From contig JAJHTX010000005.1 of NCBI GenBank assembly GCA_032164295.1, positions 1,426,001-1,490,000 of the forward strand: 64,000 bases of DNA. The letters run 5' to 3'. Under the pieces are notes generated by a model. That model did no database searches. It saw only the letters and a program-made list of their open reading frames with translations, and had not been told where the DNA came from. Every line of letters begins with the position of its first letter. Position 1 is the first letter of the stretch. A program made the translations under genes and the position numbers. The stretch comes from Inonotus obliquus. Lineage: Eukaryota; Basidiomycota; Agaricomycetes; Hymenochaetales; Hymenochaetaceae. Positions 56,923-64,000 of this stretch are shown here, in pieces.

Positions 56923-58440
56923 TCACAAAGTAGAATTAATAGGCTTCCGTTCCGCAGTCGTACTCTGCTGGTCTGCCCGTGAATCGTCGTCCATCTCGCG
57001 TTCTGTTGTCGCGACAGATGGGTTGACAAGAGGTTCCCGTCCTGAACGATCCGCCGGGAGTTCACCAGTTGACCATGGAGCTACTGAGGGCGGCTGCTGT
57101 ATAGCACCTGCAGAAGGATGCCTACGCGACTCGAGGGAACTGCTAGCCCAAAGCGTCCCCTTTATACCCGATGAGCTGGATGCTGCCCAGGGTGCCCTGG
57201 TTCCAGCTGCTTGGGCAGGAGTTCTGGTAGCATCCGAGTCGGAGGTCTTCGGAGAGTTGGAGTGTTTAGCTCGGTCCCATTCTACAAGTCCGCCGACAGG
57301 GATATGCTGCACGACAACTCGTTTACTCAATACTTCCGCCTATGCGGTCATCATCAGAAATTCGTTCTTGTGGTAGAGCGCGCACCATACCTCATACATC
57401 TTGAAGAGTCCTGAATGAACCTTGGCCCAATTCGGAACACCTGTCGCAATGGAGTATAGCTGCGAAGAATGTTCATAGAACGGTCCATGCTTCACCTGAT
57501 GAATCCGAGAAATTGACACAAAATATAAGTTCTTGGGTGGCAAAGGCGGTCGGAGGACCGCAGATACCGGAATCTCTCTCTGATCTTCTTTCCTTCATCA
57601 GATTTTGCTTCCGCAGTCGAAAGAAACGTCGAACTTACCCCTCAGCTGGGCACTACCAAATATGTAGCCAAGGAAACTATAGTCATCAAGCCCCCACACA
57701 CCATGACTACCGGCTGGTTCAAGTCGATAAACGTCCTGAAGGCGCCAGCATAATTGCAGGTACCGGTAAAACACTGCGAGTACCAAATTTCGCTCTTCTG
57801 ACACCGATGATTCAAAGAACCGGATGAGGCTGAGGCAGAGCAAGAACAACCCAAAGGCAACTTCGTGCCCTGTCCCATAGTCCATGCGTCCAAAGGATCC
57901 GAAGGAAATGACGAAGTAGGGCTTGAGGAGAGGTATGCAGCAATGCAGCTCGCTAGGCAGCAAAGACTTCAAAAGATCATCGGCGTTCTGGAAGATCGCC
58001 TCGTAAGCATGGTTGTGGGCTCTGCATCTAGTGAGAAGCCCACATCCTCGACTTTCTTCCCCCAGCCTCGAAATGCAAGATTTCCAAATCGTTGGGGGGT
58101 GGACAAAGGAGGGACCTCATCTATCCACTTGTCCAGTCTATCTAGCAGGTCTAGGATTGACCTTATTGCCTGCAATGAATGGTATTAATCCAATAAGAGT
58201 GAAAGTGTGTCTCTTGCATACCGAGGAGCCTGTGTCCCCTTCTTCGATCCGCTCCGGTAGCTCGAAGCCGACAACTGATTCGCTCAACCGATGAAGGAAA
58301 AGGAGGTAACATTGGTAACCCTTGGTCGACTTCCAAGTTTCTACGTCTTCATCCGTCCTAATCTGTAAAAACGGGGATTCTAGCTTTGTAAATTCTTCTA
58401 CTTTCAATTCAGGCAAAGGCGGGAATGCAGCGTCTGCCAT
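56923..58440 (-). CDS. PTPA, peptidyl-prolyl isomerase activator of PP2A (Rrd1/Rrd2-like)
   Basis: The start at 58440 (MADAAFPPLPELKVEEF) leads, over several introns, to PPLSTPQRFGNLAFRGWGKK and, after a 44-nt intron, AIFQNADDLLKSLLPSEL. The diagnostic run is FGSFGRMDYGTGHEVAFGLF, then LEPAGSHGVWGLDDYSFLGY with FGSAQLR, then VKHGPFYEHSSQLYSIATGV and PNWAKVHSGLFKMYE, and finally EVLSKRVVVQHIPVGGLVEW. PTPA reactivates PP2A catalytic subunits; yeast has two forms, Rrd1 and Rrd2. The core is complete. It is followed by a 100-plus residue Ala/Ser/Pro-rich tail (SNSPKTSDSDATRTPAQ onward), longer than in most homologues. Divergent from ku70. Confidence 0.92.
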
Positions 58441-58650
58441 GCCAGTAGAATGTAAGAGTCTGACTGACTGCAAACCTTGCTCAGCCACCGTGACTATCAC
58501 TCAACCCTTGCATGACGTGACATACTTTCACGTGCAGGAATTCGTCGCGTCTGTGCCCTGACGCGTCGTGACTTGAGTCCCGACGCCGCCATCTTCTCTA
58601 ATCTTACCTCCACTACAGGTTCCCGACAAAACGAAGCGTATTGGTCTCCC
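58441..58650. promoter_or_regulatory. Bidirectional 5' region, ptpa and ku70
   Basis: 210 bp between divergent start codons. No motif identified. Confidence 0.4.
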
Positions 58651-61600
58651 ATGGCACCCTATGAAGATTGGAACAAGGTCAATGAGGATGAAGCTGATGA
58701 GTTGCAAGATACCTCTGTGAGACACCTCTGAAGCCTCCAGTCGATGCGTTGAACCAACCATTGGATTATTAGTTCTTTGAGGGAAAACGCGACGTTATAC
58801 TTTTTGCTATTGACTGCTCAGAATCAATGCAAGAGCTCCACAATGACCCAAACAAAGAAGAAGGGAAAACCTCACATTTGCTGTCTGCACTCGAGGCTGC
58901 TATGCAGGTCCAGAAGCGGAAGGTGGTCGTCGGGCCGAATGACGCAGTCGGGATTCTGCTTTTCAATACTGTGAGTGGATGTAGATAAGTGCATATGATA
59001 TGCGGACTGAGTATTGCAAAAGACCCGAAAGAACGAGTGTAGGGAGCGCGGCGCCACGGAATACAAGAATGGGACATTCCTATTCCAACCAATAGGACAA
59101 ACTGATGCTCCAAAAATTCAAGATCTTCTCCGACTAACTCATGGTCTGAGTCTTGAATTCTTGACCATGATGGAACATTACTGACTGCACGTGTGAAACG
59201 TCTTGCAGAGGCAAGGGACAACCACAAATGGCTGCGTTATGAGTTTCCGCCATCAGAGAAGCAGACTCCTTTGGGAGATGTTTTCACCAGTTGTAACTGG
59301 GCTCTTCGAGACGGGTGCTTGTTTACAGTAGTGATACATATTCAAGTGCCGCGCTTACTAAACTTTTGCTAGGGCACCAAAGTCAGGCATTAAACGCATT
59401 TTCCTGATCACTGACGAGGACGACCCTCATCCTGGTGCAAAGAATGCCCAACTAATAACGTCTGCTCAGACAACACTTCTGGTATGTGGGATGATCCTGT
59501 GGTAGCTATTCGTTCAAGCTAAGTTTATCTCTGACTATAGGACTTGACGCAAGCTGGAGTATCTGTTGAGCCTTTCTTTATTAGCACGGAGGATAAACCA
59601 TTCGATCCCACAAAATTTTACTCGGTTCTTCTACCATTTTCATCTTCTCCATGCTTGCGCTTATGCTACTTTATCCAGGCAATTCTTGGTCCGTCTCTTG
59701 AAGAAGAGGACGACGAAAGCGATAACTTGCTCTCCGACGCAATATCAATTTCTCGTATAGATGATCTCCTTGCGCAAATGAAGTTCCGTGAGATGCCAAA
59801 GCGCTCCTTGTTCAGCATTCCTTTCGAGCTTGGAGAAGGCTTTGTCATTGGTGTAAAAGGGTAACATTCTAAGCACATACACGACCGTTTTGTCTATGTA
59901 TTCATTCGTTACCGTAGGTACGGGCTTGTCACAGAGCAGAAGAAGGGTAGTTATAGGTATTTCATGGATACAGGAGATCGTTTGGAAGTCGTCGAGCCGA
60001 AGACGCTTTATGTTGACGAAGTAAGCTCGCTAGGACGCATCGAAGCATTGGCTCACATTCGGATTTAGAACGAACAGCGTGAGGTGGACAAATCAAAAGT
60101 GGTCTACGGCATGCAACTCGGCGCTCCTCCTGAAGAAGACGAAGATGCAGAATTCGGCGTACGAACCGTTCCCAGGCATAACAAGGTTAGCACATAACTA
60201 TACCTCTTTACCCGTTCCGACTTGGCTCTCCATTCAGGTTTTCTTCACTGCCGAAGAGGTCAAAAACTTCAGAACACTCGGATTATCTCCTGGAATAAAG
60301 CTGCTTGGCTTCAAAGATGAATCGGAACTTGCTATTGAGGATAACGTTCGCCATTCAATTTTCATTTACCCTGATGAACAGGTCTGGCAGTTTCTTTTCG
60401 AAAAACCGGCTATGTTCTGACTTGCAGCGACGATAGGCTTATTCTGGAAGCAAACGTACTTTCACAGCGCTTCTTAAGACTCTGAAAAAGAAGAAGAAGA
60501 TTGGACTTGTGCGAGTGCTTCTGCGCTCCAACTCGTCTCCGATGTTCTGTGCGTTGTGTCCTCAAGTGGGTTATTAGCTTGTCATGAGGATTCGTGTACC
60601 CTGATTATATGCAGGAGGAGAGAGAAGATGAAAATGGGTTCACTGAGCCTTCTGGCTTTCACCTCATCGTGTACCCCTTTGCAGACGACTTGCGCGCTGC
60701 CCCGCTTCAGGAAGGGATCAAAGGTAAAGCCTAGGAGTTATTGATCCGGCTTACGACAGGAACTAAATAATACCATGGGCGAACTTCAGCATCCTCAGAC
60801 GCTGTTGAGGCAGCCAAGGACTGGATTGCAAAGCTACAGATCAAAAGCGGTTATCCTCCTGATGCGAACCCTAATCCAGGTAACGCAATTGCTAATTGTG
60901 TTTTCTCGTTGAGTTTCACATCGCTGATTCCCTTCACATTTTCTAGCGCTTGCTTTCCATTACGCACAACTTGAGGCTAGCGCATTCCGAGAAGAGTACA
61001 ACCCGGATACGTTTGAAGATCCAACACTCCCAAAGTTGGATATGATTCACAAGGTTCGCTATTTTTTGCTAGTTCTGATTACCGGTAAATCTAACAGAAA
61101 GACTGAATACGTCCTGTACCTCACCGTGTAGCGAGCGGGATCTTTGATTCAAAAATGGAAGCAGATTGTACAGGATTCCGAACATGCGAACACAGTTTTC
61201 ATCCAGAAAGCAGGGACAAAGCGGAAGGCGGTTCGTACTTCGTTCATACGTGATAATGATGAATGATGTAAAACTGAAAGGGGATGGCTCCGCATCAGGA
61301 CACGTCCGTGTTGGAGGCAGAAATTCGAAGCAAATTTGACAGTGGACAGCTTGCGAAAGTACGTTCGGGTGCTATTTTTCTTGCAGTTCGTTCATCCTGA
61401 TTCTTGATTCCCATCTTATGCAGCTGAAGGTTGATCAACTGAAGGTTCGTGCTCTTTTCCGCTTCCTCTATGACCTCTATTAGTCCACGTATGAGTTGCC
61501 CACCAAGTTGTTCCGTGGAACTTTCCATCTTATCAGATGAGTGTGGGATTGCGGCAGTTTCCTTTCACTCCTGCCCATCGACACCTCCGTTCACGATTTC

Positions 61601-61739
61601 TTATCTGATAAGAACAACTGATACAAGGCCGCTCACTTTTACTCACTTTTAGGAATTCCTTAAAAGCAAGAGCTTGCCGGTGTCTGGGAATAAGGGCGTT
61701 CTACTTGATCGAGTGACAGAATATCTAGAAATTCACTAA
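58651..61739 (+). CDS. ku70: Ku70, DNA end-binding subunit of non-homologous end joining
   Basis: The start at 58651 (MAPYEDWNKVNEDEADELQD) is followed, after one intron, by a vWA-like domain: VILFAIDCSESMQELHNDPN, GPNDAVGILLFNT, KNECRERGATEYKNG. The core has SEKQTPLGDVFTSCNWALRD, GIKRIFLITDEDDPHPGAKN, QAGVSVEPFFISTEDKPFDP and YGLVTEQKKG (the DNA-encircling arm region). A C-terminal SAP motif (QLKVDQLKEFLKSKSLPVS and GNKGVLLDRVTEYLE) ends at IH-TAA. Ku70 with Ku80 threads onto broken ends and recruits ligase IV; the SAP domain is specific to Ku70 within the pair. More than ten short introns. The frame is consistent at every junction I checked. Confidence 0.93.
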
Positions 61740-62101
61740 TGTGTGCCTCTTGGTTGACGAGAATTATATCAGTTATACGATCATTGTTATGTACATTAGT
61801 GTGTTGGAGAAATGAGTTTTGTGCGACAAGGGTGATGCGAGATTTGATTTGGTCGGCGATCGGGTAGATGATTACTGCATCTTATCAATCTGAATGAGCA
61901 CATTCGCTCGCCATCCTCATTTTCTCTCTTGCGCCCACTCCCACCTCTCAGCCTCTACCACGACCACCGCCTCGTCATTTTCAACACATTCTCAGCATCA
62001 ACGGAAAGACGCTGCACCGGTTCTGACACTTGTACATTGACCGAGGCTCAGGGCTACATATAACTACTAAAGACGTCCCACCCGCATCTCATCACATCAC
62101 A
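61740..62101. other. Intergenic between ku70 and the glutaredoxin gene
   Basis: No gene seen; promoter side of the gene at 62102. Confidence 0.45.
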
Positions 62102-62996
62102 ATGTCGTTCACCGAGTTACCTTCAAATCCGCACACAATCACTTCGTCGACACACTTTCAAGAGCTACTCTCGACCGATTTGAATCGCGTCTCCCTACTG
62201 AACTTCTGGACACCATGGGCCGAACCATGCAAACAAATGAATGAAGAAGTCACGAAACAAGCGAAGCAGCACCCGAACTTGCTCGTGCTTAATATTGAAG
62301 CGGAGGAACAGTCGGAGATTGCAGAGAGTTTTGAGATTGCTAGTGTGCCGACGTTCATAATATTAAGGGTGCGTCTCTTTATTTCGCTAGCGCTAGGTGG
62401 CATAATGATTCATTTCGGGTACGTTGGTATTGATCGGAACGGAATACGGGTCACTCATGATACAGGGACACGCCCTCCTTGCTCGTATCGAAGGAGCCGA
62501 CAGTGCTCGTCTCACTGCCGAAGTGGCCACGTACACCCGAAGCCCGCCAAAAGTGCTTTCCCACACGGACCGTGCCCCTGCTCCACCTCCTACTGCATCT
62601 AATGACGAACCGGAAGAGACGAAAGAGCAGCTTGAAGTACGCTTGAGGAAGTTGATGAGCCAAGATCAAGTGATGTTATTCATGAAGGGCAGCCCAGACG
62701 TCCCACGATGCGGATTCTCGCGCCAGATCGTCGCACTATTGCGCGAGCAGGGCGTTGACTTTGGGTATTTCGATATTTTGACGGATGAGAATGTCCGAAG
62801 TGGTACGTATATGCATCATCAAATCAACCCGACATTCTGATGTCGTTTATCTTTATTATGAACAGGTCTCAAAGTATTGAATGACTGGCCGACGTTCCCG
62901 CAACTGATTGTGAACGGCGAACTGGTGGGCGGTCTTGACATTGTCCGTGAGATGGTTAAAACCGGAGAATTTGCGGAAGTCTTGAAAGCGGAATGA
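62102..62996 (+). CDS. Monothiol glutaredoxin Grx3/Grx4 type (thioredoxin-glutaredoxin fusion)
   Basis: Three exons, 62102-62368, 62466-62802 and 62866-62996, encode 244 residues. The first half is a thioredoxin-like domain ([28 protein letters not shown]), with a single Cys in WAEPC, as in Grx3/4. The second half is a glutaredoxin domain with [20 protein letters not shown] carrying the CGFS active site, plus [20 protein letters not shown] glutaredoxins bind a [2Fe-2S] cluster with glutathione and regulate iron sensing in fungi. Introns follow GTGCGT and GTACGT donors. The gene is complete; an in-frame ATG at 62030 is possible but gives an unusual extension, so I chose 62102. Confidence 0.93.
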
Positions 62997-63492
62997 GATG
63001 TCATCCATTTCCATATGATTTCCGCGTTCACACTAATATTGATTTTCGGCGGTGGTACTTACTCTCACAGTGTCTCAGATCAGAAATATATGTTAATTTC
63101 CATATGTTCTGAAGACTTTCGTTCCTTGTGCATACAGTACGATAGCCCCCTAGAATGTTGTAGGAGTTCGAAGTTACCGGATGCAAATCGGTTAACTTCC
63201 TATCAGCAGCCTCAAGCTTTTTTCCGCTCCAATGGGATTAATCTTCCCGGTGGCTCCATGTGTAGTGACGAGAAACCACCTCGCTAAGGTAGCAGCTACC
63301 CGGTGAGACGTTCCTTGATACCCAGATGCTGGGAACACCGATTTTCAATACGCTTCAAGAATATTCCTTTAAGCGTAATGTCGATTTACATTGGAAGTGG
63401 CTTGGAGATAGACTGGCTGAAACACAGTAACCACAAAGAATATGGTACATAGAAAACCTTACGTCACTGCGACTTCTTCCTCCGTAGGAGGA
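62997..63492. other. Convergent 3' interval
   Basis: No gene seen between the glutaredoxin (+) and SDR (-) stop codons. Confidence 0.45.
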
Positions 63493-64000
63493 TCAATCGA
63501 AGTGCAGGCCACCATCGAGAGTTATCGTTTGTCCTGCAGAAGGCTCGAAAATCAGTTTCATGAATGTAAATCAAACAGGTAAATAGATCACTCGCCGTTG
63601 ATGAAATAAGCTTCAGGTTTGGCCAAGTAAGAGACGAGGCCTGCGACTGTCGCAGGCTCAGTGACTGGTACCGATTCAAACGCCTGGTGTCAGTTTAGCG
63701 AATAGTGTCCGTAAATGTCACCAAAGGGTACTTGGCATTGGATGATTGAATCATACCGCTTTGACCCCAGGATTAGCTGCGCTTGCTTCGTATACTATCA
63801 GGGTCGTCGATCGTAATTACCACCAAACCCCTGAAACTTCCGAGGAGAGTCGAAACTTACTCATCGGCGTCCGTACATATCCAGGAGCATATGCATTGAC
63901 TGTGATGCCGTAATTCCGAAGATCGTGTGCTGCTCGCAGATTAGATTCAGCCGGTCCAGATGGATAGGATCAATAAAAACGAAATGGGGCTTACTGGCAG
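63493..64000 (-). CDS. Short-chain dehydrogenase/reductase, C-terminal exons (partial)
   Basis: The gene enters from the right edge. The visible product reads AAHDLRNYGITVNAYAPGYV then RTPM, IYEASAANPGVKA, AFESVPVTEPATVAGLVSYL, AKPEAYFING and QTITLDGGLHFD-stop. GITVNAYAPG followed by TPM, and the terminal LTLDGG-type end, define classical SDR oxidoreductases (NAD(P)-dependent). The last intron has a GC donor (AACG|GCGAGT at 63595-63594) and a CTGCAG acceptor; only this choice keeps the DGG end in frame. The Rossmann and catalytic YxxxK parts lie outside the window. Substrate unknown. Confidence 0.85.

Noticed and set aside
28099..61739. A DNA-repair gene cluster (hus1, ubp8, slx8-like, ku70)
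   Set aside because: These genes are scattered over 40 kb among unrelated housekeeping genes on both strands, with no shared regulation visible.

Overview
The window is a stretch of a filamentous fungal genome, almost certainly a basidiomycete of the Agaricomycetes type. Genes are packed tightly on both strands, introns are many and short (about 45-70 nt, GT-AG with a few GC-AG), and the proteome is fungal: Mcd4, Pff1, Thg1, Erv41, Hus1, Ubp8, Pop4, a Pho90/Pho91-type SPX transporter, an Xbp1-like APSES factor, ornithine decarboxylase, PTPA, Ku70 and Grx3/4. No confident tRNA, rRNA or CRISPR was seen. All gene models were spliced by eye from reading frames and splice signals.

Layout. 1-456: last exons of a GPI ethanolamine-phosphate transferase (mcd4). 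601-3741: a 5'-truncated non-LTR retrotransposon with an 11-bp target duplication and a poly(A) tail. 4.0-4.7 kb: an HMG-box gene (copy A, truncated). 4.8-6.8 kb: unexplained DNA with an ~86-bp direct repeat. 6.85-11.83 kb: a complete-length Ty1/copia element with 262-bp LTRs and a TCCAT duplication. 12.3-14.2 kb: F-box gene copy A. 14.85-34.14 kb: a conserved housekeeping block (pff1, an acidic unknown, thg1, a Slx8-like RING protein, erv41, a Maf-like pyrophosphatase, an isochorismatase-like hydrolase, hus1, ubp8, a DapA/HOGA-type aldolase). 34.5-37.5 kb: a second, inverted copy of the F-box/HMG pair (copy B, intact). 38.4-39.07 kb: a TA-flanked MITE. 39.15-39.33 kb: a third HMG fragment. 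40.0-64.0 kb: pop4, a SAM-domain tail-anchored protein, the SPX phosphate transporter, a 2.5-kb gene-poor gap, the APSES factor, ornithine decarboxylase, PTPA, Ku70, a CGFS glutaredoxin and the end of an SDR.

The most striking structure is the inverted pair of divergent HMG-box/F-box cassettes bracketing about 20 kb of housekeeping genes. In copy B the two start codons are 252 bp apart. In copy A they are 7.6 kb apart, with the copia element between them, and the HMG gene has lost its last splice acceptor and gained a nonsense codon. The arms match in coding sequence and in the F-box 3' flank, but not in the shared promoter region. A third decayed HMG fragment lies close to copy B, so this cassette has been repeatedly copied here.

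The copia element carries six premature stops, all TGA, and five of its seven LTR differences sit at CG versus TG/CA sites. I read this as CpG-directed decay rather than code reassignment. Most housekeeping genes stand alone functionally; the recurring arrangement is divergent pairs sharing short 5' gaps (pop4/SAM 148 bp, ptpa/ku70 210 bp, hus1/ubp8 311 bp, acidic gene/thg1 223 bp).
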